Assembly: GCF_019449565.1 (NCBI RefSeq)
Contig: NZ_JAGRPM010000065.1
Coordinates: 47,978-111,977, forward strand
Direction: 5' to 3'
DNA: 64,000 nt
Source of the DNA: Rhodoblastus sp.
Lineage (GTDB): Bacteria; Pseudomonadota; Alphaproteobacteria; Rhizobiales; Beijerinckiaceae
The notes below the pieces were generated by a model that saw only the letters and a list, made by a program, of their open reading frames with translations, was not told the origin of the DNA and made no database searches. This document shows, piece after piece, positions 10,111 to 17,152 of this stretch. Numbering within the stretch: the first letter of the stretch is position 1; each line of letters begins with the position of its first letter. The translations under genes were made by a program, and so were the position numbers.

Positions 10111-10722
10111 ATGAAACTCTATAATTCTCCGGTGGCGCCAAATCCGCGCCGCGTCCGCATCTTTCTCGCCGAAAAGGGCGTCGCCGTCCCCACCGAAAAC
10201 GTGGACCTGGCTCTGTCGCAGCAGCACGATCCGGCCTTCGCGGCGCTCAATCCCTTGCGGCGCATTCCCGCGCTGGCGCTGGATTCGGGCGAGATCATCT
10301 GCGAATCCGTCGCGATCTGCCGCTATTTTGAGGAAATCCAACCGGAGCCGCCGCTGTTTGGGCGCGATGCGCTGGAAAAGGCGCTGGTCGAGATGTGGCA
10401 GCGCCGCGCCGAACTGGAGTTCTTCTTCCCCATCGCTCTGGCCTTCCGGCACAGCCATCCCGCCATGGTCGAGATGGAAAAGCCGCAGATTCCGCAGCTG
10501 GTCGAACTGAACCGGCCACGCGCGATCGCCTTTGCGCGCTTCCTGGATTCTGAGCTGGCCAATCGCCGCTACCTTGCCGGAAACGCCTTCAGCATCGCCG
10601 ACATCACCGCCCTTGTCGCGGCGGATTTCGCAAAGCCCGCGCGCATAAAATTCCCCGACGACCTCGTTCATTTCGCGCGGTGGCGCGCGGACGTCTCAGC
10701 CCGCCCCAGCGCGGCCGCCTGA
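10111..10722 (+). CDS. Glutathione S-transferase family protein
   Basis: The 203-residue product starts MKLYNSPVAPNPRRVRIFLAEKG, a typical thioredoxin-like GST N-terminal domain. The conserved S of the GST glutathione site is in DSGEIICESVAICRYFEE (about residues 56-73). An all-alpha C-terminal domain follows, with RYLAGNAFSIADITAL near residue 158. It probably conjugates or reduces small electrophiles with glutathione in the cytoplasm; substrate unknown. ATG 10111 is chosen over an upstream in-frame start because it gives the standard family N-terminus. The downstream DNA-repair-like gene begins almost at once. Confidence 0.88.
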   Translation: MKLYNSPVAPNPRRVRIFLAEKGVAVPTENVDLALSQQHDPAFAALNPLRRIPALALDSGEIICESVAICRYFEEIQPEPPLFGRDALEKALVEMWQRRAELEFFFPIALAFRHSHPAMVEMEKPQIPQLVELNRPRAIAFARFLDSELANRRYLAGNAFSIADITALVAADFAKPARIKFPDDLVHFARWRADVSARPSAAA

Positions 10723-10724
10723 CC

Positions 10725-11381
10725 TTGTCGCGGGAGGCGGAACTTGCGGCGCTGGCCGCCCAGATCCCCGACTGCCGGATTTGCAGTGAAACGCCGGACG
10801 GGCCGCCCCTGCCACATCCGCCTCGCCCCGTGCTGCGCGTCTCGGCCACGGCGCGCCTACTGATCGCGGGCCAGGCGCCCGGCGTGCGCGTCCATCGTTC
10901 TGGCCTGCCCTTCGACGACCCTTCCGGCGAAAGGCTGCGCGGCTGGATGGGACTCGACCGCGCGGAATTCTACGATTCGACGCGGGTCGCGGTCGCCGCG
11001 ATGGGATTCTGTTTTCCGGGCCATGACGCCAAGGGCGGCGACCTGCCGCCACGCCGCGAATGCCGCGCCCGCTGGCATGAAAGCCTGTTCCGCCTGATGC
11101 CGCAGATCGAGATCATTCTCGCCATCGGGCGGCCAGCGCAGGACTATCATTTCGCGCGGCTCGGACGCCCCTTGCCCAAAGGCGCGTCGCTCGCCGAGAT
11201 CGTGCGCGCCAGCGCGGAAGCCTCCGATTGCAAGCCGCGCCTGCTGGCCCTGCCCCATCCGTCCTGGCGCAACAATGCCTGGCTCAAGCGCAATCCCTGG
11301 TTCGATGGCGAGATCGTCCCGCTCGCGCGGGCTCTGGTCGCCGAGGCGTTGGCGCCTCTCACGGCCCCGGCGCATCCTTAA
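10725..11381 (+). CDS. Uracil-DNA glycosylase superfamily protein (family 4/5-like)
   Basis: From the TTG at 10725 the protein has 218 residues; a GTG at 10680 overlapping the GST gene is the alternative start. It contains the glycosylase motif GQAPG (residues 49-53) and LPHPSW near the end, which correspond to motifs 1 and 2 of the family. Cysteines 17 and 20 (C-x2-C) and 96 and 113 (C-x16-C) match the spacing that binds a [4Fe-4S] cluster in family-4 enzymes. It probably excises damaged bases, but residue choice in motif 1 differs from proven uracil enzymes, so activity is an inference. Confidence 0.72.
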   Translation: MSREAELAALAAQIPDCRICSETPDGPPLPHPPRPVLRVSATARLLIAGQAPGVRVHRSGLPFDDPSGERLRGWMGLDRAEFYDSTRVAVAAMGFCFPGHDAKGGDLPPRRECRARWHESLFRLMPQIEIILAIGRPAQDYHFARLGRPLPKGASLAEIVRASAEASDCKPRLLALPHPSWRNNAWLKRNPWFDGEIVPLARALVAEALAPLTAPAHP

Positions 11382-11514
11382 AAAGTACATATTTCATAAA
11401 CTGGCTGCGAATTAACTTGCCATGCTGCAGCGCCGAAATAGAATTGAATTTGCTCAATCCTTGCTCGCGCAATCAGGCTCGATCGAGTTGGACGATGTCC
11501 GCAAGGAAAATGTC

Positions 11515-11733
11515 ATGCGTGCTGGTCAGAAAGTTCGTCTGAAAGCGGCCTCGCCGTTGAAACAGCAGCTGAATCTGCCGCCCGAGGCGCTCGGCGCCGT
11601 CTTGTGCAGCTATGGTCTGCTACGCGCGACCGGCGTTACGAGGCATCGCCTGGACGTACGCTTCGGCCCCGGCCTCGTCATCTGGGGCGTTCCCGACGAC
11701 CAATTTGAAACGGTCGAGGAAGACGCCGCCTGA
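11515..11733 (+). CDS. Small conserved-looking hypothetical protein
   Basis: The product from ATG 11515 is 72 residues (MRAGQKVRLKAAS...), with a ribosome-binding AAGGA about seven bases upstream. The frame is open back to an ATG at 11422 that would add 31 residues. The sequence is mostly beta-like, with RLDVRFGPGLVIWGVPDDQFE at the end, suggesting a small SH3- or KOW-like fold, but I do not recognise a family. It lies between the glycosylase and the converging TadG-like gene. Confidence 0.5.
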   Translation: MRAGQKVRLKAASPLKQQLNLPPEALGAVLCSYGLLRATGVTRHRLDVRFGPGLVIWGVPDDQFETVEEDAA

Positions 11734-11810
11734 ACGCGGGGCCATCGCAACAGCTCGCGAATGGCGCAATCGTAACGCCGAAATCGATCCGAAAAGGTCG
11801 CGCGTGAAAA

Positions 11811-12710
11811 TTAAGGGGCTGAAGTGCTCGTGGTTGCCGTCTCCAAATTCGGTGTACAAGCCACGTAATTTGTCGCCGGGATTGTTCCATCTGGCTTCCA
11901 GAAGATTTGCGACGTCGATCCGATGCGCGGCGACATATAGGTCGTCTGATGAATCGTGTACCCGGCGCCGCCATTGGGAGCTTTGTTCCATGCGAAGGGC
12001 GCGAAACCAAAGGACGGTACATAAGTATAGCTTACGTCGACCACAATTATAAAATTATCTATATTATTGTTCGAAGCGACTGTGGGCGGATAAAGTCCAG
12101 TGGGGATGCTCGTCGGACTATTCACGCCGTTGGCGGTCACGGCGAGGGCGCCACATTGCCGCAACGTCGGGCTTGGTCCCGAACCGACGCTCCAAAGCAC
12201 TTTCGCAACACAGCACTGACTGCTCGTACTGGAGCTATTATCAAACACGACCTCGGTGATGGTCATGTTCGGCGAACCTGTAAAAGGATAAAGCACGGCG
12301 GTCGACGCCGCCAATATATTTTGTAGCTCCGTATCTGTTACACATGGAACGCTATTTGCGGCAATTGCATTCTTTGTTACGCTTGTAGCTACGCCTGAAT
12401 TCCATTTACTTGCTGTATAGGAATTGATGAAAGCCGTTTTAAGGCACGTTCCAGCCTTACTGCTACTCGGCAAAGTCTGCGATGTCAGATCCGCCAGGGT
12501 GCGGGAAAGCGCCTGGGTCTTGCGGCTGACTTCAAGACCCTGCGCCAGAACAACGCATCCGAAATAAAGCGCCAGCATCATCGGCAGGATCAGGGCGAAC
12601 TCGACCGCCGCGATGCCGCCCTGTCCGCGCCTTAGCCGCCGGACGACAATCCGCAGGCCTGTAAAAAGCCCTTTCCTTCCGGCAAGCCGGAATTTTCCGC
12701 GCCGCGTCAT
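11811..12710 (-). CDS. TadG/TadE-like pilus-associated pseudopilin
   Basis: The 299-residue protein has a basic N-terminus and a TadE-type pseudopilin segment (GIAAVEFALILP at residues 32-43) followed by one membrane helix to about residue 60. The rest is a Ser/Thr/Asn-rich domain predicted to be outside the cytoplasmic membrane, with scattered cysteines. It lacks the von Willebrand domain of long TadG proteins. TadE/TadG proteins help assemble Flp pili. Its start overlaps the stop of the TadE gene (ATGA). The region from about 12000 to 12480 is clearly richer in A and T than its neighbours, which may mean rapid divergence or transfer. Confidence 0.75.
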   Translation of the reverse strand: MTRRGKFRLAGRKGLFTGLRIVVRRLRRGQGGIAAVEFALILPMMLALYFGCVVLAQGLEVSRKTQALSRTLADLTSQTLPSSSKAGTCLKTAFINSYTASKWNSGVATSVTKNAIAANSVPCVTDTELQNILAASTAVLYPFTGSPNMTITEVVFDNSSSTSSQCCVAKVLWSVGSGPSPTLRQCGALAVTANGVNSPTSIPTGLYPPTVASNNNIDNFIIVVDVSYTYVPSFGFAPFAWNKAPNGGAGYTIHQTTYMSPRIGSTSQIFWKPDGTIPATNYVACTPNLETATTSTSAP

Positions 12711-13333
12711 GGCTCGTTCCTGAAGACGACAGTCGAGAAGATGGCGTGGACAAAGCCCGTCCCGCCGCTGGCGGGGTTTGCGTAAACGCTGTTCGAGCTG
12801 TGGCCGAGAAGATTGGCGGCGCCATTATTGGTCGGACCGCTGGCGACCAGGATGGAGAGATAGACGGGCATGGGATAGAAGGCCTGGAACAGGACGATCC
12901 ATCCCGGTTGGCCGAGATTCACATTGGTTGAGGGATTATTATACCAGCTTTTGCCGATCGACGACGCGACGCTGGCGAAAGTCGAAGTGCTGGAATCAAA
13001 GGCCTGGACGTTCAATGTGACCTTGCTGCAATCGATGATCGACGGCAGGGCCGTGCAAAAAGTGGCGGTCTTGAACGCCGACGTCGTCTGGCTGGATGTC
13101 GACATGAAATTATTGACCAACACCTGACGCGCGACATTGTTAACCGCATTGTCAAAGGTCGCCTGCGTGAAAAAGACGAATGCCGTCTCAAAAATCGCGC
13201 AAATCAGGCCGATGAACGGAATGCCGACCATTCCGAATTCGATCGCCGTCACGCCCTTCCGGCTCCGGGCGAAGCGTGAAAGCAGGCCAAGGATTCCGCG
13301 CTTTTCGCGGCGCTGCGATCCCGTTTGTTCCAT
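12707..13333 (-). CDS. tadE: TadE-like pseudopilin of the Tad pilus system
   Basis: The product from ATG 13333 is 208 residues, with the signature GVTAIEFGMVGIPFIGLICAI at residues 27-47. That is a prepilin-peptidase-type cleavage site with Glu at +5 followed by a membrane helix. The remainder is a Ser/Thr-rich extracytoplasmic domain. TadE proteins are minor pseudopilins needed for Flp pilus assembly. An open frame extends upstream to 13441, but the chosen start gives a short basic leader typical of the family. It forms an overlapping pair with the TadG-like gene. Confidence 0.82.
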   Translation of the reverse strand: MEQTGSQRREKRGILGLLSRFARSRKGVTAIEFGMVGIPFIGLICAIFETAFVFFTQATFDNAVNNVARQVLVNNFMSTSSQTTSAFKTATFCTALPSIIDCSKVTLNVQAFDSSTSTFASVASSIGKSWYNNPSTNVNLGQPGWIVLFQAFYPMPVYLSILVASGPTNNGAANLLGHSSNSVYANPASGGTGFVHAIFSTVVFRNEP

Positions 13334-13452
13334 CAAAATCCCCGATCGGCTTGCCCAATGCCCCGAAAGCTCAGGCCGACGAGGCATTTTCAACCGGAGA
13401 GATTGCCATTGCGTTACGCGATGCATTTGATCGCGGGGCATTCGCCAATGAC

Positions 13453-13914
13453 TTATTTACCACCGGAAAAATTGGTATGCGCCGCCACTGCGGCGGCGCG
13501 GTCCGCGGCGACCGCCTTGGCGTCGGCCAGATCGATGGTCGGCAGGCAATGCGGCGCGCAGATATAGCTCTCGCGGTTGACGCCATTCTGCACGAGCAGG
13601 TCGGCCCTGTCGCCGCCAACGCGAATCGTCCATTCGCCCAGAAGATTGCCCTGTCCGTCGAGCGCGATGAGGTTGGTTTCGCCGAAACTCTTGCCAGTAA
13701 TGACGCCCATACCGCTGTTTTTGAGCATGGTCACGTCGGCGATGCCCGGCTGGCCAATGACAAGGGTTTGGGTCTTGTCGGGAATGCGCGCGACGCGCGC
13801 CTTGTCGACCGAGACGACGACCAGGTCGACCGTGGCGGCCACGGCGCTGGATTGCGCGACGAGCCCGGCGAGAACCAGCGCGCCTCCAATCGAACGAAAT
13901 GCGTTAAGACGCAT
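13453..13914 (-). CDS. Stand-alone secretin N-domain protein (pilus assembly, CpaC N-terminal-like)
   Basis: This 153-residue exported protein has a signal peptide (about residues 1-27) and then a single copy of the domain seen at the N-terminus of CpaC/RcpA secretins, including a GQPGIADVTMLKNSGMGVITGKSFGET-like stretch where a secretin would bind partners. Unlike CpaC it has no secretin pore domain. It may act as a periplasmic accessory of the Tad secretin. It is transcribed away from the pilin genes and towards tadE/tadG. The start at ATG 13914 is preferred over 13995 because it places the signal peptide at the N-terminus. Confidence 0.75.
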   Translation of the reverse strand: MRLNAFRSIGGALVLAGLVAQSSAVAATVDLVVVSVDKARVARIPDKTQTLVIGQPGIADVTMLKNSGMGVITGKSFGETNLIALDGQGNLLGEWTIRVGGDRADLLVQNGVNRESYICAPHCLPTIDLADAKAVAADRAAAVAAHTNFSGGK

Positions 13915-14340
13915 GAACCTCTCCCGAATTCGAAACCCCGTCGAGCCGCCCGCAGGGAACGCCGACGGCCCGCGGCGAACCTTCCGCCCGCACATACGCG
14001 TCCATATCGAGCGGCAATTTAGGCATGACTTGGTGAACGATTGCTAAATTTCGGCGCAGGCGGCCGCAACAAATGCGGGCGAATAGGCAAAATTCCATAG
14101 GGCTGGAAAGCGCCGGAAAGAAAGAGCGACCGGCGAGAAGACAGCAAGCAGCGACGCCTGACGTAAAAGCGCTCCGGTTTAGCGAAGTCATTTGTGGTTT
14201 CTTCAGCATAACAAGATGCAAGCATGTTTGACGAGGTCGCATTAACACATCGGCAAGCTGAGCCGCCTAACTTGGCGTTAACGACGCATTTCCCGAGCGG
14301 GTCGCCCGCGTCGTTCCCCGGTCTTCCTCAGGAGCTCAAA
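13915..14340. promoter_or_regulatory. Divergent promoter region of the Tad locus
   Basis: This 426-bp gap separates the minus-strand pseudopilin block from the first Flp pilin. I see no gene in it. It is less GC-rich than the flanks and contains a CtrA-like site at 14267-14282. It should hold promoters for both directions. Confidence 0.45.
14267..14282 (+). promoter_or_regulatory. Candidate CtrA-type box upstream of the first pilin
   Basis: The bases read CTAA-N7-TTAAC, one mismatch from the CtrA consensus TTAA-N7-TTAAC of alphaproteobacteria. The site ends 58 bases before the pilin start. pilA of Caulobacter is a known CtrA target, so the position is plausible, but no binding data exist here. 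Confidence 0.4.
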
Positions 14341-14505
14341 ATGAAGTCGCTTTTCTCCCGGTTTGTGCAGGACCAATCCGGCGCCACCGCCATTGAATAC
14401 GGCCTGATCGCCGCCCTCATCTCGGTCGTCTGCATCACCGTTCTGACCACGGTCGGCACCAAGCTGAACGCCAAGTTCGACTCGGTCTCCACCGCTCTTA
14501 ACTGA
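14341..14505 (+). CDS. Flp/Fap-type pilin, copy 1
   Basis: The 54-residue product has a 14-residue basic leader ending in Gly. It then reads ATAIEYGLIAALISVVC, which is the Flp prepilin motif (cleavage after Gly14, Glu and Tyr at +5 and +6) followed by the single membrane/assembly helix. The mature pilin would be about 40 residues, as in Caulobacter PilA. It differs from copies 2 and 3 at about five residues near the C-terminus. CpaA downstream should process it, and CpaB-TadC should assemble it. A strong terminator follows, so it is likely to have its own transcript. Confidence 0.93.
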   Translation: MKSLFSRFVQDQSGATAIEYGLIAALISVVCITVLTTVGTKLNAKFDSVSTALN

Positions 14506-14561
14506 TTTGAGCGACCCTCGCCTGCGCCCAGCGAAAGCGAGCGCTGTGCGGACAATTGCTT

Positions 14562-14596
14562 AATGGCCCCGGCTCAAGCCGGGGCCATTCTTTTTT
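14562..14596 (+). terminator. Rho-independent terminator after pilin 1
   Basis: A perfect 12-bp stem (AATGGCCCCGGC with GCCGGGGCCATT) and a TCAA loop are followed by C and six T. It ends the short transcript of pilin copy 1. Confidence 0.9.
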
Positions 14597-14655
14597 GCGC
14601 GGCGAGCCATCCCGTCAAGCGTTGGCGGCGAACCCGCTCCCTTGTCGCGGTCTTG

Positions 14656-14671
14656 TTCAACCTCCTTTAAC
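14656..14671 (+). promoter_or_regulatory. Candidate CtrA-like site upstream of pilin 2
   Basis: TTCA-N7-TTAAC, one mismatch from the CtrA consensus, about 131 bp before the pilin start. The same site is kept at 15117-15132 before pilin 3. It may simply have been copied with the unit. Confidence 0.3.
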
Positions 14672-14802
14672 CGCGTTGCTGAGTCGCCCCTTTTGCGACA
14701 AAGAAATTAACGAAGTGGCGAGATTTCCCCTCGTAAGGTTGCTCCATCGCAGCCGGACGCGAGCACGTTTCAGCGCGAACAACAGATCAAATGGAGCACC
14801 CC

Positions 14803-14967
14803 ATGAAGTCGCTTTTCTCCCGTTTCGTCCAGGACCAGTCCGGCGCCACCGCCATTGAATACGGCCTGATCGCCGCCCTCATCTCGGTCGTCTGCATCAC
14901 CGTCCTGACCTCGGTCGGCACCAAGCTGAACACGAAGTTCACCTCGGTCTCCAACGCCCTGAACTGA
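14803..14967 (+). CDS. Flp/Fap-type pilin, copy 2
   Basis: This gene encodes 54 residues with the same leader and cleavage motif as copy 1 (Gly14, then ATAIEYGL). It differs from copy 3 by a single residue (Thr47 instead of Gly47). At 165 bp it is short enough to be missed by length filters. It has its own upstream copy of the duplicated promoter region and its own terminator, so the three pilins can be expressed separately. Confidence 0.93.
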   Translation: MKSLFSRFVQDQSGATAIEYGLIAALISVVCITVLTSVGTKLNTKFTSVSNALN

Positions 14968-15022
14968 TCGAGCGATCCCTCGCCTTCGCCATGCGAAGGC
15001 GAGCGCAGCACAGCTATTGCAC

Positions 15023-15056
15023 AACGGCTCCGGCTCGCTCCGGGGCCGTTTTCTTT
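15023..15056 (+). terminator. Rho-independent terminator after pilin 2
   Basis: An 11-bp stem with one G-T pair (AACGGCTCCGG with CCGGGGCCGTT) encloses a six-base loop, and the run TTTTCTTT follows. Same position within its repeat unit as the terminator of copy 1. Confidence 0.85.
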
Positions 15057-15116
15057 GGCGAAATATTCCTCCAAATCGCGCGCCGGCGAATATCGCCTTC
15101 CCGTTCTTCGGACGCG

Positions 15117-15132
15117 TTCAATCTCCTTTAAC
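15117..15132 (+). promoter_or_regulatory. Candidate CtrA-like site upstream of pilin 3
   Basis: TTCA-N7-TTAAC, equivalent to the site before pilin 2 and 132 bp before the start of pilin 3. Confidence 0.3.
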
Positions 15133-15264
15133 CGCGTTGCGGCGTTAAACATTTTGCGCAGATGAAATTAACGAAGCGGCGAGCTTCCCCTCGTAAGGTT
15201 GCTCCATCGCAGCCGGACGCGAGCACGTTTCAGCGCGAACAACAGAGATCACATGGAGCCTATC

Positions 15265-15429
15265 ATGAAGTCGCTTTTCTCCCGTTTCGTTCAGGACCAG
15301 TCCGGCGCCACCGCCATTGAATACGGTCTGATCGCCGCCCTCATCTCGGTCGTCTGCATCACCGTCCTGACCTCGGTCGGCACCAAGCTGAACACGAAGT
15401 TCGGATCGGTCTCCAACGCCCTGAACTGA
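15265..15429 (+). CDS. Flp/Fap-type pilin, copy 3
   Basis: This 54-residue pilin has Gly14 before ATAIEYGL and differs from copy 2 only at residue 47. An ATG at 15253 would add four residues (MEPI), but the start at 15265 keeps the 14-residue leader of the other copies. It is the last of the three tandem pilins, before the prepilin peptidase gene. Confidence 0.93.
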   Translation: MKSLFSRFVQDQSGATAIEYGLIAALISVVCITVLTSVGTKLNTKFGSVSNALN

Positions 15430-15461
15430 TCCGGTCGATTCGGCCCCGCCGAACGATCAGA

Positions 15462-15489
15462 AGCCTCGGCCAAGCGCCGGGGCTTTTTT
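15462..15489 (+). terminator. Rho-independent terminator after pilin 3
   Basis: A nine-bp stem (AGCCTCGGC with GCCGGGGCT, one G-T pair), a five-base loop and a run of T. Its right half is repeated directly afterwards. Confidence 0.8.
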
Positions 15490-15516
15490 ATTTCAAGCGC
15501 CGGGGCTTTTTTATTT
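15471..15516 (+). repeat. 23-bp tandem repeat of the terminator's right arm
   Basis: The 23 bases at 15471-15493 (right loop, right arm and T tract) recur without gap at 15494-15516. The second copy has no left arm, so it cannot form the same hairpin by itself. Confidence 0.8.
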
Positions 15517-15594
15517 TCGGCGCGCCGGTTTGCAGTAACGAAGGGGTAATCGCAAAGCGCGATCATCCCGGCGTTTTCCAATCGCGGGACTCCC

Positions 15595-16101
15595 ATGCTC
15601 GACGCGCTGACGATTGTCATTTTTCCGGCCCTCATGGCCTATGCGGCCTTCTCCGACCTGTTCACGATGACGATCTCGAACTGGATCTCGATCCTGCTCG
15701 TCGCCGCCTTTATCGTGCTCGCGCTTTTTCTGGGCCTTCCCGCCTCGACGATCGCCCTCCATCTGGCCAGCGGCTTGGCCGTGCTCGCCCTGACGTTTAC
15801 CCTGTTCGCCTTCGGCTGGATCGGCGGCGGAGACGCCAAGCTCGCCGCCACGACCGCCGTCTGGATGGGCTTCGACCATCTGGCCGAATATGGCCTTGGA
15901 TCGGCCCTGCTTGGCGGCGCCCTGACGCTCGTGATATTGCAGTTCCGCCGCCTGCCGATGCCGAGTTGGGCTCAGGCGCGCGCCTGGATCATGCGCCTGC
16001 ACGACAAGAACAATGGCGTGCCTTATGGCGTCGCGCTCGCCGCCGCGGGCCTCGTTCTTTATCCGGAAACCCGGATTTTTCTTGCGTCGCTGAGCGGCTG
16101 A
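15595..16101 (+). CDS. cpaA: CpaA/TadV prepilin peptidase
   Basis: This integral-membrane aspartic protease cleaves the leader from Flp prepilins and TadE/TadG pseudopilins. The 168-residue product is of the short TadV type, without the methylase domain of PilD. The two expected catalytic aspartates are Asp21 (AAFSDLFTM) and Asp80 (GGGDAK, the GxGD motif). About five or six membrane helices are visible. It follows the three pilins and ends with its own terminator before cpaB. Confidence 0.93.
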   Translation: MLDALTIVIFPALMAYAAFSDLFTMTISNWISILLVAAFIVLALFLGLPASTIALHLASGLAVLALTFTLFAFGWIGGGDAKLAATTAVWMGFDHLAEYGLGSALLGGALTLVILQFRRLPMPSWAQARAWIMRLHDKNNGVPYGVALAAAGLVLYPETRIFLASLSG

Positions 16102-16140
16102 AGCCATCTGATTCGCAAGCTGCGCGATCAAGCCGCTGCT

Positions 16141-16173
16141 ACGCCCCGCCTTCCCGCGGGGCGTATGCTTTTT
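16141..16173 (+). terminator. Terminator after cpaA
   Basis: A perfect nine-bp stem (ACGCCCCGC with GCGGGGCGT), six-base loop, then ATGCTTTTT. It separates pilin/cpaA transcription from the cpaB-tadC operon. TTAA motifs at 16194, 16214 and 16220 lie in the following promoter region. Confidence 0.8.
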
Positions 16174-16294
16174 CCGCTCCGTCACCCTGGCGTTTAAGAT
16201 TCGTGAAATTCCATTAACCTTAATTTGACGTTTCACTGCTTCAATTCGGTCAACGTCCCATTTCGGGGACATTTTGCGGACCGTTGAACCAGCC

Positions 16295-17104
16295 ATGAAA
16301 AAAGCCCGGCTCATCTTTCTAGGCGTCGTCCTGGCGTCCGGCTTCGGCGCAACCTATCTCGTGCTGTCACGGCCCGAGCCGCCGCCGCCCGCGCCCCTCG
16401 TGCAGGCCCCGCCGCCAGCGGCCACGGAGCAGGTGCTGGTCGCCGCCCGCGAGCTCAATTTCGGTTCGGTCCTCCAGCCCGCCGACCTTTCCTGGCAAGA
16501 CTGGCCCAAGAACGCATCGGCGCAGGGCGTGATTCGCAAATCCGAGACGCCGAACGGGATGGACGACATCAAGGATTCGGTCGTGCGCGGCTCCTTCTTG
16601 CAGGGCGAGCCGATTCGCCGCGAGAAATTGTTCAAGGGCGGCGCTTCAGGCTTCCTGTCGGCGATCCTCAACCCCGGCTTCCGCGCCGTGGCGATCACGA
16701 TCGACGACAATGGCGCCAATAGCGCCGGCAAATTCATTCTGCCCAATGATCGCGTCGATGTGCTCCGCACCTATCGCGACGAGGACGCCGCCAAGACCGG
16801 CTCCGGCGACGCCTTCATCAGCGAAACGCTGGTCACCAATGTCCGCGTGCTCGCCATCGGCCAGAACGCCCAGGACAAGGGCGGCCAGCCTTTCGCTTCC
16901 GGCGTGACCGCGACGCTGGAACTCGATCCGCGTCAGGCCGAAACGATCGTCCTCGCCCAGCGCATCGGCCAGCTCTCGCTGGTGCTGCGCTCGATGCAGG
17001 ACAGCCAGCAGGCCGACGGTCCCACGTCGATCGCTCATGAAGATCGCAACCGCGCCGTCACCGTAGTGCGCGCGGGCATCGCAACCCAATCGCGCGGCAA
17101 ATAA
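16295..17104 (+). CDS. cpaB: CpaB/RcpC Flp pilus assembly protein
   Basis: CpaB is a periplasmic, membrane-anchored protein thought to stabilise the secretin and contact peptidoglycan. The 269-residue product starts with an uncleaved signal-anchor (about residues 5-25) and a proline-rich linker (PEPPPPAPLVQAPPPA). A SAF domain follows (VLVAARELNFGSVLQPADLSWQDWP), then the CpaB C-terminal domain (RAVAITIDDNGANSAGKFILPNDRVDVL). ATG 16295 is used instead of a TTG at 16274. It begins the long cpaB-C-D-E-F-tadB-C operon. Confidence 0.93.
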   Translation: MKKARLIFLGVVLASGFGATYLVLSRPEPPPPAPLVQAPPPAATEQVLVAARELNFGSVLQPADLSWQDWPKNASAQGVIRKSETPNGMDDIKDSVVRGSFLQGEPIRREKLFKGGASGFLSAILNPGFRAVAITIDDNGANSAGKFILPNDRVDVLRTYRDEDAAKTGSGDAFISETLVTNVRVLAIGQNAQDKGGQPFASGVTATLELDPRQAETIVLAQRIGQLSLVLRSMQDSQQADGPTSIAHEDRNRAVTVVRAGIATQSRGK

Positions 17105-17152
17105 AGAACCGGCGGAGCGCCAAGCAATGGCGCCGCCCAGGAGTGAGAGACG

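Larger units (their letters stand above)
14341..15429 (+). repeat. Tandem pilin duplication, 462-bp period
   Basis: Three pilin genes begin at 14341, 14803 and 15265, exactly 462 bp apart. The 297-bp spacers after copies 1 and 2 have identical length and recognisable similarity throughout. The spacers before copies 2 and 3 also share a long near-identical stretch just upstream of the start (14731-14785 and 15191-15245). Copies 2 and 3 differ at only about five of 165 coding bases. This points to a unit of gene, terminator and promoter that was duplicated twice. Confidence 0.85.

Noticed and set aside
16194..16223. CtrA site before cpaB
   Set aside because: Three TTAA motifs are present, but none has the N7 spacing of the consensus.
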